Assembly (NCBI RefSeq): GCF_001931685.1
Contig: NZ_MOOY01000002.1
Span: 310,001 to 374,000, forward strand
Length of the DNA stretch: 64,000 nt
Direction of reading: 5' to 3'
Origin: Pararhizobium arenae
GTDB taxonomy: Bacteria > Pseudomonadota > Alphaproteobacteria > Rhizobiales > Rhizobiaceae
Made by a program: the position numbers and the translations under genes. Positions 33,916 through 44,302 of the stretch are shown here, in pieces; the first letter of the stretch is position 1; the number at the start of each line of letters is the position of its first letter. A model generated the notes under the pieces. The model had not been told where the DNA came from, did not search any database, and saw only the letters and a program-made list of their open reading frames with translations.

Positions 33916-36878
33916 CCGGTTATCGTCTCCCGAATAGTGGGCTTGTCGATCGTGCAGCGACGCTCGAATTCCGCTTTGACGGCAAGCGCTTCACCGGCCA
34001 TGCCGGCGATACGCTGGCCTCGGCGCTGCTGGCCAACGACCAGCTGCTGCTCGCCCGCAGCTTCAAGTATCACCGTCCGCGCGGCCTCGTGACCGCGGGC
34101 GTTTCCGAGCCGAATGCGCTGATGACCATCGGCAGCGGCGCGCGCACGGATGCCAATACCCGCGCCACGGTCGCCGAGCTTTATGCCGGGCTTGAGGCCC
34201 GCAGCCAGAACAACTGGCCATCGCTGAAACATGATGTCGGCGCACTCAACAATCTGTTGTCGCCCTTCCTGTCCGCCGGCTTTTACTACAAGACCTTCAT
34301 GTGGCCGGCAGCCTTCTGGGAAAAGCTCTACGAGCCGCTGATCCGCCGCGCCGCCGGCCTCGGCCGCGCCGTGCTGGAGAGCGACCCGGAAAGCTATGAA
34401 AAATGCTGGACGCATTGCGATCTGCTGATCGTCGGCTCCGGTCCTGCCGGCCTTTCGGCGGCACTCACGGCCGGCCGCGCCGGGCTGCGCGTCGTGCTGG
34501 CCGAGCAGGATTTTCGCCTGGGCGGGGCGCTGCTGTCGGAAACCACGACGATCGGGGAGCAAACGGCTCCGGCTTTCGCGGAAACGGTGCTTTCCGAGCT
34601 TGGGACGCTGCCGAATGTCACGCTGATGCCGCGCACCACCGTTTTCGGTTGGTACGACGACAACGTCTTCGGCGCGGTCGAGCGGGTGCAGAAGCATGTT
34701 GCCCAGCCGCTCGCCAAGCTGCCGGTGGAGCGCCTGTGGCGCATCGCCGCCAAGCGGGCATTGCTTGCGACCGGTGCCGAGGAACGGCCGCTGGTGTTCG
34801 GTGGTAACGATCGGCCGGGCGTGATGACGGCGAGCGCGATCGGCACCTATGCCAACCGTTTCGGCGTTGCCGCCGGCAAGTCCGTGGCGATTTTCACCAA
34901 TGGCAATGCGGGGTATCGCACGGCCGAGGACCTTGCTCGTCAGGGTGTCGGGATCACGGCGATCATCGACACGCGCGCTGACGCGCCGTCACGTTCCGCT
35001 GAGGCCTTGAAAGATGTTCGCATCATCAAGGGCGCCGGCATCATCGATACGATGGGCGGGCAGCGGTTGAACAAGCTGGTGTTCGAGCGGTCCGGTTATG
35101 AAGAGGTCATCGCCTGCGATGCCATCGGCATGTCCGGCGGCTTCAATCCGGTGATCCATCTTGCGTGCCAGCGTGGGGCGCGGCCGGTCTGGTCCGTGGA
35201 GCTCGATACGTTTGTGGCGCCGGATGTTGGTGGTGGACTGTCGATCGTCGGCGCTGCGGCCGGGCGTTATTCACTCTCGGCTTGTCTTGCCGACGGTGCG
35301 GAAAAGGCAGCGACCATCGCCGCCGATCTCGGCTTTGCGGCAACCTCTTACGAAGCACCCGCCGTGGGTGAGGAAGTCGATCCCTCCTTCACCGCGCTCT
35401 GGTATGTGCCGGGCGCGAAATCGAAGGCCTTCGTCGATTTCCAGAACGATGTTCAAGCCCGCGATCTCGGCCTCGCCTTGCGCGAAGGTTTTGGCCATGT
35501 CGAGCATGCAAAGCGTTATACGACCAATGGCATGGCGACCGATCAGGGCAAGCTTTCCGGCGTCAATGCCGCCGGCATCCTTGCCGGCATGCGCGGTGTC
35601 AGCCCCGCCGAGGTCGGCATTACCACCTTCCGGCCGTTCTATACGCCGGTTTCCTTCGGCGCGCTCGCCGGCACGGCGCGCGACATGCACGCGGCACCCA
35701 AGCGGGTTTCGCCGCTGCATGGCTGGGCAGAGCGCAATGGCGCTGTCTTTGTCGAGGCGGGGCTCTGGTATCGCTCATCCTGGTTCCCGCGCGAGGGCGA
35801 AAAGACCTGGCGACAGGCGACGGACCGCGAAGTCCTGAACGTGCGCGAAAATGTCGGGCTCTGCGATGTCTCGACGCTCGGCAAGATCGAGGTTTTCGGG
35901 TCCGATGCCGCGGAGTTCCTGAACCGGCTCTATTGCAACCCGATGGCGAAGCTGCCGATCGGCAAGGCGCGCTACGGCCTTATGCTGCGCGAAGACGGCA
36001 TTGTCTATGACGACGGTACCGTCAGCCGCTTCGGTGAAAACCATTTCTTCGTCACCACGACGACCGGCCTTGCCGCCGGCGTGCTGAGCCACATGGAATA
36101 TTGCGCCCAGATACTCTGGCCGGAACTCGACGTTCGCTTCACCTCTGTTACCGACCAGTGGGCGCAGATGTCGATTGCGGGCCCGAAGGCGCGGGATGTC
36201 GTACAGGCCTTGGTTGAGGACGATATTTCCAATAAGGCCTTCCCCTATCTTTCGGCTGGCGTCGTGACGCTGAAGGGCGGCCTTAAGGCGCGGCTGTTCC
36301 GTATCTCTTTCTCAGGCGAACTGGCCTTTGAACTGGCGGTTCCGGCCAGCTTTGGTGAGAGCGTTGCAGATGCCGTTATGGAAGCGGGCAGGGCGCATGG
36401 CATCTGCGCCTACGGGCTGGAAGCGCTAAACGTGCTTCGGCTGGAAAAGGGCTATGTCACCCATGCGGAATTCGACGGCCGCGTAACACCCGACGATGCT
36501 GGTTTCGGTCGCATGGTTTCCGCCCAGAAGCTGGATTTCATAGGGAAGCGACTGTCTACCCGTTACGGCCTGACGGCCGCCGACCGCATGCAGATGGTCG
36601 GCCTGAAGCCAGTCGAGAAGGACAAGACCATCCGCGCCGGCGCGCATCTCTTGAAGGAGGGCGCAAAACCCTCAACCATCAACGATCAGGGTTATGTAAG
36701 CTCGGCTTCGTTCTCGCCGGTGCTGGATCACGACATCGCGCTCGCCTTCCTGAAATCCGGCCGCGAGCGTTACGGCGAACGCATCGTCGTCTGGGACCGG
36801 CTGAAAAACGAGGAGACGGTGGCCGAGGTGTGCGAACCGGTTTTCGTCGATACCCAGTCCACGAAGCTGAAGGTGTAA
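33912..36878 (+). CDS. soxA: Sarcosine oxidase alpha subunit
   Basis: Large subunit of 988 residues. Residues about 1-95 resemble the 2Fe-2S ferredoxin-like cap (FDGKRFTGHAGDTLASALLAN) without cluster cysteines, a pyridine-nucleotide disulfide oxidoreductase-type domain follows (LLIVGSGPAGLSAALTAGRAG near 173-193), and the C-terminal half is a GcvT-like tetrahydrofolate aminomethyltransferase domain (from about 595). This architecture is diagnostic for SoxA. A long but normal length. It is co-translated with soxD and 4 bases before soxG. Confidence 0.95.
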   Translation: MTGYRLPNSGLVDRAATLEFRFDGKRFTGHAGDTLASALLANDQLLLARSFKYHRPRGLVTAGVSEPNALMTIGSGARTDANTRATVAELYAGLEARSQNNWPSLKHDVGALNNLLSPFLSAGFYYKTFMWPAAFWEKLYEPLIRRAAGLGRAVLESDPESYEKCWTHCDLLIVGSGPAGLSAALTAGRAGLRVVLAEQDFRLGGALLSETTTIGEQTAPAFAETVLSELGTLPNVTLMPRTTVFGWYDDNVFGAVERVQKHVAQPLAKLPVERLWRIAAKRALLATGAEERPLVFGGNDRPGVMTASAIGTYANRFGVAAGKSVAIFTNGNAGYRTAEDLARQGVGITAIIDTRADAPSRSAEALKDVRIIKGAGIIDTMGGQRLNKLVFERSGYEEVIACDAIGMSGGFNPVIHLACQRGARPVWSVELDTFVAPDVGGGLSIVGAAAGRYSLSACLADGAEKAATIAADLGFAATSYEAPAVGEEVDPSFTALWYVPGAKSKAFVDFQNDVQARDLGLALREGFGHVEHAKRYTTNGMATDQGKLSGVNAAGILAGMRGVSPAEVGITTFRPFYTPVSFGALAGTARDMHAAPKRVSPLHGWAERNGAVFVEAGLWYRSSWFPREGEKTWRQATDREVLNVRENVGLCDVSTLGKIEVFGSDAAEFLNRLYCNPMAKLPIGKARYGLMLREDGIVYDDGTVSRFGENHFFVTTTTGLAAGVLSHMEYCAQILWPELDVRFTSVTDQWAQMSIAGPKARDVVQALVEDDISNKAFPYLSAGVVTLKGGLKARLFRISFSGELAFELAVPASFGESVADAVMEAGRAHGICAYGLEALNVLRLEKGYVTHAEFDGRVTPDDAGFGRMVSAQKLDFIGKRLSTRYGLTAADRMQMVGLKPVEKDKTIRAGAHLLKEGAKPSTINDQGYVSSASFSPVLDHDIALAFLKSGRERYGERIVVWDRLKNEETVAEVCEPVFVDTQSTKLKV

Positions 36879-36882
36879 GGCG

Positions 36883-37449
36883 ATGCTGTTTCAATCCCGC
36901 CATCCGCTTGAAAGCAAGATCGGCTCCGGCTCATCCATCCGTGCCGTCGATCACCTGGAAATTCCGCGTTCCGTCGCGATTGCGACGGTGCTGTCACATC
37001 CCGACGAGACGGCAGCGGTGGTTGCCGGCTTTGCCGCCGCTGGTGATCTCGTGATGCGCAATGTTGCGCCGGGAGAATGGCTTGTTCTCTCCCATATCGA
37101 GCGCTCCGACAGTCTGGAGCGCCGGCTTTCGGGCCTGCTGACCGATATCGCCGATGTTGTCGATCAGAGCGAGGGCAGGGTACTGTTGCGGCTCTCCGGC
37201 CCGAATGTCCGGCGTATTCTGGCAAAGGGCGTGGCGATCGATCTCGATCCTTCCGCATTCGCCATCGGCCAGTCCGTCAATCTGCGCTGCGGCCATATTG
37301 CCGTGAATTTCGCCCGCTCCGGCGAGAACGAATTCGAGCTCGTGGTGATGCGCAGCTTCGCCGAATCCCTGCTTGAAGACCTTCTCCTGATGGGTCGGGA
37401 GTTCGATCTCTCCTACGGTTTTTCCGGCGGTCTCGCCGATCCAGACTGA
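36883..37449 (+). CDS. soxG: Sarcosine oxidase gamma subunit
   Basis: Gamma subunit of 188 residues, related to part of GcvT. The family feature is the opening FQSRHPLESKIGSGSSIRAVDHLEI and the segment LSGPNVRRILAKGVAIDLDPSAFAIGQ. It closes the soxBDAG operon and is followed by a strong terminator. SoxG completes the heterotetramer and tunes its stability. Confidence 0.92.
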   Translation: MLFQSRHPLESKIGSGSSIRAVDHLEIPRSVAIATVLSHPDETAAVVAGFAAAGDLVMRNVAPGEWLVLSHIERSDSLERRLSGLLTDIADVVDQSEGRVLLRLSGPNVRRILAKGVAIDLDPSAFAIGQSVNLRCGHIAVNFARSGENEFELVVMRSFAESLLEDLLLMGREFDLSYGFSGGLADPD

Positions 37450-37458
37450 TGGCATCGA

Positions 37459-37485
37459 ATGCGCCGTTTCGTGGCGCATTTTTGG
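37459..37485 (+). terminator. Rho-independent terminator of sox operon
   Basis: ATGCGCC pairs perfectly with GGCGCAT across a 7-base loop, followed by TTTTT. It starts 10 bases after the soxG stop, so the next flavoprotein gene (37636) is likely under its own promoter. Confidence 0.85.
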
Positions 37486-37635
37486 TATCCGCCTTCTTTG
37501 CTGTGGCGGAAAACGACAAGGTGGTTTCGCGCTTGCGTCTTTCACCAAGACCAGCTTCAAAATAGGCTCTGGTATCGTCGTCCATGCCAGTGGCTTTTGC
37601 GGACTTTCCGCGCGCCCGAGAAACCGGAGAATTCT

Positions 37636-40062
37636 ATGAAAAGCCATGCAAGGGTCGTCGTCATCGGGGGCGGTGTCGTCGGGTGTTCGGTGCTTTATCA
37701 CCTCACCAAGTTCGGATTGACGGATGTTGTGCTTCTGGAACGCTCCGAGCTGACCTCCGGCTCCACCTGGCATGCGGCGGGCGGCATGCACACGATCAAT
37801 GGCGACCCGAACGTCGCCAAGCTGCAGAAATACACGGTCGAACTCTACAAGGAGATCGAGGAATATTCCGGCCAGGATATCGGCATGCACATGACCTCCG
37901 GGCTGATGCTGGCCGCCACCAACGAGCGCTTCGACTGGATGAAGTCGCTGCTGGCCAAGGGCAAGTACGCCGGCGGCGAAGCAACGTTGATTTCGTCGCG
38001 CGAAGCCCATGAGATGATGCCGCTTCTCGATCCGGACCAGTTCGTCGGTGCTGTCTTCGATCCGCATGAAGGTCACCTTGACCCCTATGGCACCACCCAC
38101 GCCTATGCCAAATCCGCCAAGAAGAACGGCGCGGATATCTACCTGCACACAAAAGTCGAAGACCTCGTGCAGCGCGAGGACGGCAGCTGGCGGGTGATCA
38201 CCAACAAGGGCGAGATCATCGCCGAGCATGTCGTCAACTGCGGCGGCCTTTGGGCGCGCGAGATCGGCCGCATGGTGGGCCTCGAGCTGCCGGTGCTTGC
38301 CATGGAGCATATGTATCTTATCACCGAGGACATGCCGGAGGTGATCGAGTTCAACAAGACAACCGGCAAGGAGCTGATGCACTGCGTCGATTTCGACGGC
38401 GAAATCTACATCCGCCAGGAACGCAACGGCATGCTGATGGGCACGTATGAGAAGGCCTGCCGCCCTTGGTCGCCCATCCAGACACCGTGGGATTTCGGCC
38501 ATGAGCTTCTGGCTGAAGACCTTGAGCGCATCTCCGGAGAACTTGAAGTCGGCTTCCGTCACTTCCCGGCCTTCAACAATGCCGGCATCAAGAAGATCAT
38601 CAACGGCCCCTTCACCTTCTCGCCGGACGGCAATCCGCTGGTCGGACCGGTGCGCGGCATGACCAATTTCTGGTCGGCCTGCGCAGTCATGGCCGGCTTC
38701 AGCCAGGGCGGCGGCGTGGGGCTCGCGCTCGCCAACTGGATGATCCACGGCGATCCGGGCTTCGACGTCTTTGCCATGGATGTCTGCCGCTACGGCGATT
38801 TCGCCACGCTCGGTTACACCAATGCCAAGGTGCGGGAAAACTATTCCCGCCGCTTCTCGATCCGCTATCCGAACGAGGAGTTGCCAGGTGCGCGTCCGTT
38901 CCTGACGACGCCGGTCTACGACAAGCTCAAGGCGGAAGGTGCAGTGTTCGGCGCGTCCTACGGTCTGGAGCAGCCGCTGTGGTTTGCCCCTGCCGGTGTT
39001 GAAGATGCCTTCTCCTGGCGCCGCTCGACGGATTTCGAGACGGTCGGTGCCGAGGCAAAGGCCGTGCGCGACAGCGTCGGCCTGATGGAAACCTCGGGCT
39101 TCGCCAAATACAAGATCACTGGAACGGGTGCCGCCGCATGGCTCGACCGCCTGCTGGCATCCCGCGTCCCGGCCCCCGGTCGCATGGTGCTCGCGCCGAT
39201 GTTGAAGGACGACGGCAAGCTGATCGGCGATTTTACGCTCGCCTGCCTTGGCGAAGACGACTTCCTGCTGATCGGCTCAGGCGTTGCCGAGGACTACCAC
39301 ATGCGGTGGTTCGAAAGCCATTTGCCAGACGATGGCAGCGTATCGTTGACATCGCTGAATGTTGGTCTGGTCGGCCTTTCCATCGCGGGCCCGAATTCCC
39401 GCGCGCTGATCGAAAAGCTGACGCATCTCGATATGTCCGATGCTGCCTTCCCGTTCATGGCGATCCGCAAGATGGACCTCGGCATGGCGCCGGCGATTGT
39501 CGGGCGCGTCAGCTATACCGGCGATCTCGGCTATGAAATCTGGATGAAGCCGCAGTATCAGCGCTACCTGTTCGATCTGATCATGAAGGTTGGCGAGGAG
39601 TTCAATATCCGCCTCTTCGGCCTTCGGGCGCTGAACGCGCTGCGCCTCGACAAGTCCTTCGGCAGCTGGTCTCGCGAATTTCGCCCGCTGTACGGGCCGC
39701 TGGAAGCCGGCCTCTCGCGATTCGTTGCCTTGTCCAAAGAAGCCGATTTCATCGGCAAGGCTGCGGCGCAGAAGGAAAAGGCGGACGGCGGCCAACTGCG
39801 CCTTCGCACCTTCATCGTCGACGCCAAGGACGCGGATGTCATCGGCGACGAACCGATTGCCTTGAACGGCAAGGTTTGCGGCTGGGTGACATCGGGCGGC
39901 TACGCGCATGCGTCCGGCGTTTCCGTGGCCATCGGCTATGTGCCAAAAGAAGTCGCTGATGAGGTCGAGGGCTGGTCCATCGAGATTCTCGGTGAGAATC
40001 TTTCGGCCCGTCTGCAGCCGCAGGCACTGTTCGATGCCAACGGTGCGCGTATGCGCTCGTAA
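37636..40062 (+). CDS. Dimethylglycine/sarcosine dehydrogenase-like FAD-GcvT protein
   Basis: Single-chain demethylating flavoenzyme of 808 residues. The N-terminal FAD domain (VVVIGGGVVGCSVLYHLTKFG, about 7-27) includes SELTSGSTWHAAGGMHT, whose His is where family members attach FAD covalently. A central FAO-type domain follows, then a GcvT-like folate domain from about residue 450 with GMAPAIVGRVSYTGDLGYEIW. It acts on N-methylated glycines such as dimethylglycine or sarcosine and passes the one-carbon unit to tetrahydrofolate. ATG 37636 follows ACCGGAGAATTC. It may be a second sarcosine pathway beside the sox operon. Confidence 0.9.
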   Translation: MKSHARVVVIGGGVVGCSVLYHLTKFGLTDVVLLERSELTSGSTWHAAGGMHTINGDPNVAKLQKYTVELYKEIEEYSGQDIGMHMTSGLMLAATNERFDWMKSLLAKGKYAGGEATLISSREAHEMMPLLDPDQFVGAVFDPHEGHLDPYGTTHAYAKSAKKNGADIYLHTKVEDLVQREDGSWRVITNKGEIIAEHVVNCGGLWAREIGRMVGLELPVLAMEHMYLITEDMPEVIEFNKTTGKELMHCVDFDGEIYIRQERNGMLMGTYEKACRPWSPIQTPWDFGHELLAEDLERISGELEVGFRHFPAFNNAGIKKIINGPFTFSPDGNPLVGPVRGMTNFWSACAVMAGFSQGGGVGLALANWMIHGDPGFDVFAMDVCRYGDFATLGYTNAKVRENYSRRFSIRYPNEELPGARPFLTTPVYDKLKAEGAVFGASYGLEQPLWFAPAGVEDAFSWRRSTDFETVGAEAKAVRDSVGLMETSGFAKYKITGTGAAAWLDRLLASRVPAPGRMVLAPMLKDDGKLIGDFTLACLGEDDFLLIGSGVAEDYHMRWFESHLPDDGSVSLTSLNVGLVGLSIAGPNSRALIEKLTHLDMSDAAFPFMAIRKMDLGMAPAIVGRVSYTGDLGYEIWMKPQYQRYLFDLIMKVGEEFNIRLFGLRALNALRLDKSFGSWSREFRPLYGPLEAGLSRFVALSKEADFIGKAAAQKEKADGGQLRLRTFIVDAKDADVIGDEPIALNGKVCGWVTSGGYAHASGVSVAIGYVPKEVADEVEGWSIEILGENLSARLQPQALFDANGARMRS

Positions 40063-40090
40063 GTATAAGTCTCTACGTTCATTATATTTA

Positions 40091-40115
40091 CAGCCGGGGC
40101 CGAAAGCTCCGGCTG
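40091..40115 (+). terminator. Hairpin after DMGDH-like gene
   Basis: CAGCCGGGGC pairs with GCTCCGGCTG (one G-U) over loop CGAAA, 28 bases after the stop. There is no T-run, so it may act as an mRNA 3'-end stabiliser or a Rho-assisted stop. Confidence 0.6.
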
Positions 40116-40203
40116 CGCCAATGCCGGCCTACTTTCAAGCATCCGGTGATATGCTCAATGGGCGAGCTTTTTCTGCATGTTTTTTGATTTTTGTGGATTC
40201 AAA

Positions 40204-40229
40204 TTCGCCAATTAATCAAATCTGGCGAA
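40204..40229. promoter_or_regulatory. Inverted repeat upstream of liv operon
   Basis: TTCGCCA and TGGCGAA form a perfect 7-base inverted repeat with 12 bases between, 140 bp before livH in an otherwise AT-rich region. It is a candidate operator. The remaining sequence of the 306-bp gap 40063-40368 shows no gene. Confidence 0.45.
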
Positions 40230-40368
40230 GAATCTGTCGATGCCTCACTTTTAGGCTTCACTTTTCAAGCGAAAGCGTTATGGAATCCTCCCAATCACCG
40301 GGGCTTTAAACCGCACCACAAGAACAAGAGACCAGACCTCTCAAGGGATCCGGTCCGGGGGATAATTG

Positions 40369-41271
40369 ATGCAGTACTTTGTACAGCAGCTCGTGAACGG
40401 GCTGACTCTGGGCTCTATCTACGGCATGATCGCCATTGGTTACACAATGGTTTACGGCATTATCGGCATGATCAATTTCGCCCATGGCGATATCTTCATG
40501 CTGGGCGGCTTTGCTGCGCTGATCGTGTTCCTCGTTTTGACGAGCCTTTTTGCGGGCGTTCCTGTCGTGCTTGCGCTTCTCGTCATGATGATTGTCGCAA
40601 TGCTGACCGCAGCGCTCTGGAACTGGACCATTGAAAAGGTGGCGTATAGGCCTCTGCGCGGTTCGTTCCGTCTGGCGCCGCTGATCACGGCAATCGGCAT
40701 GTCGATCGCGCTTTCGAACTTCATTCAGGTCACGCAGGGTCCGCGCAACAAGCCGATCCCGCCGCTTGTGTCATCGGTTTATGATGTGTTCGGAATCTCG
40801 ATCTCGCTGAAGCAGATCATCATCATCGCAGTTACGGCCATTCTGCTGACAATCTTCTGGTATATCGTCAACAAGACGCCGCTTGGACGCGCCCAGCGCG
40901 CCACCGAACAGGACCGCAAGATGGCGGCGCTGCTCGGTATCGATGTCGATCGTACGATCTCCGTGACCTTCATAATGGGCGCCGCACTCGCTGCCGTCGC
41001 CGGCACGATGTACCTGATGTATTACGGCGTCGTTGTCTTCACCGACGGCTTCATTCCGGGCGTCAAGGCGTTCACCGCAGCCGTTCTCGGCGGTATCGGT
41101 TCTCTTCCGGGCGCCGTGCTCGGCGGGCTTCTGATCGGTCTTATCGAGTCCCTGTGGTCGGCCTATTTCTCCATCGATTACAAGGATGTGGCGACGTTCT
41201 CCATCCTGGCCATCGTTCTGATCTTCAAGCCGTCGGGCATTCTCGGCCGGCCGGAAGTCGAGAAGGTATAA
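40369..41271 (+). CDS. livH: Branched-chain amino acid ABC transporter permease LivH
   Basis: Inner-membrane permease of 300 residues with the family opening [41 protein letters not shown] (about 5-45) and the C-terminal [10 protein letters not shown] signature. It forms the HAAT-family channel with LivM. ATG 40369 follows GGGGGATAATT; the TTG just before it is less likely. First gene of livH-M-G-F. Confidence 0.94.
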   Translation: MQYFVQQLVNGLTLGSIYGMIAIGYTMVYGIIGMINFAHGDIFMLGGFAALIVFLVLTSLFAGVPVVLALLVMMIVAMLTAALWNWTIEKVAYRPLRGSFRLAPLITAIGMSIALSNFIQVTQGPRNKPIPPLVSSVYDVFGISISLKQIIIIAVTAILLTIFWYIVNKTPLGRAQRATEQDRKMAALLGIDVDRTISVTFIMGAALAAVAGTMYLMYYGVVVFTDGFIPGVKAFTAAVLGGIGSLPGAVLGGLLIGLIESLWSAYFSIDYKDVATFSILAIVLIFKPSGILGRPEVEKV

Positions 41272-41275
41272 TTTC

Positions 41276-42667
41276 ATGTCAAACATGACGAATAAACTTG
41301 AGAACGCCGGCGGGGATCTGACGGCGCGGGCTCTGCGCGAGGCGTTTTACGCGGGCCTGATCTCGCTCGGTCTCTTCTTCCTCTTCGTGGGCCTGAAGTC
41401 CGACCAGAATATCCTGAACGAGCTGATCCTCGTTCAACGCTGGGGTCTGCTGGCGGTCTTCGTGATCGTCGCCGCTGTCGGCCGTTTTTTCGTGGTCGCC
41501 TACTTGCAGCCCCTGAATGCGCGCCGGAAGGCATCGAAGGATGCTGCTGCAACAACGGAAACGCGCGAAGGCTACATCAAGCGCAATTTCACCGTGATTG
41601 CGGGTGTTCTGCTGATCCTCTATCCGATCCTGGCCGTTGCGCTCTTCGGCGTGCAGGGTTCGCTGAAATGGGTCGATAACTTCGGCATCCAGATCCTGAT
41701 CTACGTGATGCTGGCCTGGGGTCTGAACATCGTCGTCGGTCTCGCCGGTCTGCTCGATCTCGGTTATGTCGCCTTCTACGCGGTCGGCGCCTATTCTTAC
41801 GCGCTGCTTTCCAGCCACTTTGGTCTGTCCTTCTGGCTGCTGCTGCCGATTGCCGGTCTTCTGGCTGCCTGCTGGGGCGTGGTTCTCGGCTTCCCGGTCC
41901 TGCGGCTGCGTGGCGACTATCTCGCGATCGTGACGCTGGCTTTCGGTGAAATCATCCGTCTCGTTCTGATCAACTGGACGGAAGTGACCAAGGGTACGTT
42001 CGGCGTCTCCGGCATCGCCAAGGCGTCCGTGTTCGGCATCTGGTCCTTCGACATCAGCGCGCCGAACAACTTCGCCAAGTACTTCGACCTGCCGATGTCC
42101 TCGGCCTATTACAAGATCTTCCTCTTCTATCTCATCCTCGCTCTGGCTGCGCTGACGGCATACGTGACGATCCGCCTGCGCCGCATGCCGATCGGCCGTG
42201 CCTGGGAAGCCCTGCGTGAAGACGAGATCGCTTGCCGCTCGCTCGGCATCAACACGGTCACCACCAAGCTCACCGCATTTGCGACAGGCGCCATGTTCGG
42301 CGGCTTCGCGGGCTCGTTCTTCGCCGTGCGCCAGGGCTTCGTGTCTCCGGAAAGCTTCGTCTTCCTGGAATCGGCCGTTATCCTCGCCATCGTCGTTCTT
42401 GGCGGCATGGGCTCGCTGACGGGTATTGCGATCGCCGCGGTTGTCATGATCGGCGGCACCGAAATCCTGCGTGAACTGACGTTCCTGAAGTCGATCTTCG
42501 GTCCCGATTTCACGCCGGAACTCTACCGCATGCTGATCTTTGGTCTGGCGATGGTCGTCGTCATGGTCTGGAAACCGCGCGGCTTCGTGGGCTCCCGTGA
42601 GCCGACAGCCTTCCTCAATGAACGCAAGGCCGTCTCCGGCAGCTTCACCAAGGAAGGGCACGGCTGA
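41276..42667 (+). CDS. livM: Branched-chain amino acid ABC transporter permease LivM
   Basis: Permease of 463 residues. An N-terminal extension with two predicted helices (about 20-75, corresponding to the LivM N-terminal domain) precedes the core that starts [35 protein letters not shown]. The ATPase-contacting loop is [18 protein letters not shown] near residue 304. The stop overlaps the livG start by one base (ATGA-like TGATG), implying coupled translation. Confidence 0.94.
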   Translation: MSNMTNKLENAGGDLTARALREAFYAGLISLGLFFLFVGLKSDQNILNELILVQRWGLLAVFVIVAAVGRFFVVAYLQPLNARRKASKDAAATTETREGYIKRNFTVIAGVLLILYPILAVALFGVQGSLKWVDNFGIQILIYVMLAWGLNIVVGLAGLLDLGYVAFYAVGAYSYALLSSHFGLSFWLLLPIAGLLAACWGVVLGFPVLRLRGDYLAIVTLAFGEIIRLVLINWTEVTKGTFGVSGIAKASVFGIWSFDISAPNNFAKYFDLPMSSAYYKIFLFYLILALAALTAYVTIRLRRMPIGRAWEALREDEIACRSLGINTVTTKLTAFATGAMFGGFAGSFFAVRQGFVSPESFVFLESAVILAIVVLGGMGSLTGIAIAAVVMIGGTEILRELTFLKSIFGPDFTPELYRMLIFGLAMVVVMVWKPRGFVGSREPTAFLNERKAVSGSFTKEGHG

Positions 42668-43557
42668 TGGCATCCGCAACGACGACAACAGCGGCAACGA
42701 CAATGACAAAAGACGTAATTCTCAAGGTCGAACACCTGTCGATGCGCTTCGGCGGTCTGATGGCCATCAACGACTTCTCCTTCGAAGCCTATCGCGGCGA
42801 AATCACCGCCCTGATCGGCCCGAACGGTGCTGGCAAGACCACGGTGTTCAACTGCATCACCGGCTTCTACAAGCCGACGATGGGCATGATCACCATGCGC
42901 CAGAAGTCCGGAAAGGAGTATCTTCTTGAACGACTGCCGGATTTCGAGATCACCAAGCAGGCCAAGGTCGCGCGCACGTTCCAGAACATCCGGCTCTTCT
43001 CGGGCCTGACCGTGCTGGAAAATCTTCTGGTAGCGCAGCACAACAACCTGATGCGCGCTTCCGGTTACACGATCCTCGGTTTGCTCGGCTTTCCGGCCTA
43101 CAAGCAGGCATCGAAGGAATCGATCGAGCTTGCCAAGCACTGGCTCGAACGCGCTTCGCTGATCGACCGCGCCGACGATCCGGCCGGCGATCTGCCTTAC
43201 GGCGCCCAGCGTCGTCTGGAAATCGCACGCGCCATGTGCACGGGCCCTGAGCTGCTCTGCCTGGACGAGCCGGCCGCCGGTCTCAACCCGCGTGAATCGC
43301 TGGCTTTGAACGATCTTCTTCAAGGCGTGCGCAAGGATACCGGCGCGTCGATCCTGCTCATCGAGCACGATATGTCCGTGGTCATGGAAATCTCCGACCA
43401 CGTTGTCGTTCTCGAATACGGCCAGAAGATTTCCGACGGCAACCCCGAATTTGTAAAGAACGACCCGAAGGTCATTGCGGCCTATCTGGGTGTGGAAGAC
43501 GATGAGGTCGAAGACGTGATTGCCGAGGTCGAAGGCGAAGAAGGAGGCCTGAAATGA
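42667..43557 (+). CDS. livG: Branched-chain amino acid ABC transporter ATPase LivG
   Basis: ATPase of 296 residues with Walker A GPNGAGKTT (about 56-64), the Liv-type signature DLPYGAQRRLEIARAMCTGPELLCLDEPAAGLNPRE, and the switch His in LIEHDMSVVM. An acidic C-terminal tail (DDEVEDVIAEVEGEEGG) is unusual for LivG. The N-terminal dozen residues are Ala/Thr-rich, and an in-frame ATG at 42703 is an alternative start. It overlaps livF by four bases. Confidence 0.93.
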   Translation: MASATTTTAATTMTKDVILKVEHLSMRFGGLMAINDFSFEAYRGEITALIGPNGAGKTTVFNCITGFYKPTMGMITMRQKSGKEYLLERLPDFEITKQAKVARTFQNIRLFSGLTVLENLLVAQHNNLMRASGYTILGLLGFPAYKQASKESIELAKHWLERASLIDRADDPAGDLPYGAQRRLEIARAMCTGPELLCLDEPAAGLNPRESLALNDLLQGVRKDTGASILLIEHDMSVVMEISDHVVVLEYGQKISDGNPEFVKNDPKVIAAYLGVEDDEVEDVIAEVEGEEGGLK

Positions 43558-44279
43558 GCGGCCCGCTTCTCCAGGTAAAATCCGTAGAAACCTATTACGG
43601 CAACATCCGCGCTCTGGGCGGCGTCGATGTCGAGGTCAACAGCGGCGAAATCGTCTGCCTGATCGGCGCCAACGGTGCCGGCAAGTCGACGCTGATGATG
43701 ACCATCTGCGGCAGCCCCCAGGCGCGAGCTGGCTCGGTCATCTTCGAGGGCCAGGACATCACCCGGATGCCGACCCACGAGATTGCCCGCCTGCGCATCG
43801 CGCAGTCGCCGGAAGGTCGCCGTATTTTTCCGCGCATGACCGTCTTCGAAAACCTGCAGATGGGCGCAAGCCTCGATAATCTGAAGTATTTCGACGAAGA
43901 TGTGGAAAAGATCTTCACGCTGTTTCCGCGTCTCAAGGAGCGGCAGATGCAGCGCGGCGGCACGCTTTCGGGCGGCGAGCAGCAGATGCTTTCCATCGGC
44001 CGTGCGCTGATGGCGCGTCCGAAGCTTCTGCTTCTCGACGAACCGTCGCTCGGTCTTGCGCCGCTGATCGTCAAGGGTATCTTCGAGGCGATCAAGAAAC
44101 TGAACAAGGAGCAGGGGCTGACCGTGTTCCTCGTCGAGCAGAACGCCTTCGGCGCGCTGAAGCTGTCGGATCGCGGTTATGTCATGGTCAACGGACAGGT
44201 GACGATGAGCGGCAGCGGCAAGGAGCTTCTTGCCAATCCGGAAGTTCGCTCAGCCTATCTGGAAGGCGGCCGCCATTAA
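43554..44279 (+). CDS. livF: Branched-chain amino acid ABC transporter ATPase LivF
   Basis: Second ATPase of 241 residues with Walker A GANGAGKST (about 39-47), the signature GGTLSGGEQQMLSIGRALMARPKLLLLDEPSLGL, and LVEQNAFGAL. It pairs with LivG. It overlaps livG by four bases and is followed at 44303 by a small membrane protein gene. Confidence 0.94.
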   Translation: MSGPLLQVKSVETYYGNIRALGGVDVEVNSGEIVCLIGANGAGKSTLMMTICGSPQARAGSVIFEGQDITRMPTHEIARLRIAQSPEGRRIFPRMTVFENLQMGASLDNLKYFDEDVEKIFTLFPRLKERQMQRGGTLSGGEQQMLSIGRALMARPKLLLLDEPSLGLAPLIVKGIFEAIKKLNKEQGLTVFLVEQNAFGALKLSDRGYVMVNGQVTMSGSGKELLANPEVRSAYLEGGRH

Positions 44280-44302
44280 GGCCCCGGTCGGGAGTTTTTG
44301 AC

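Noticed and set aside
41279-42709. 476-residue open frame on - across livM
   Set aside because: Antisense shadow of a strongly supported membrane protein.
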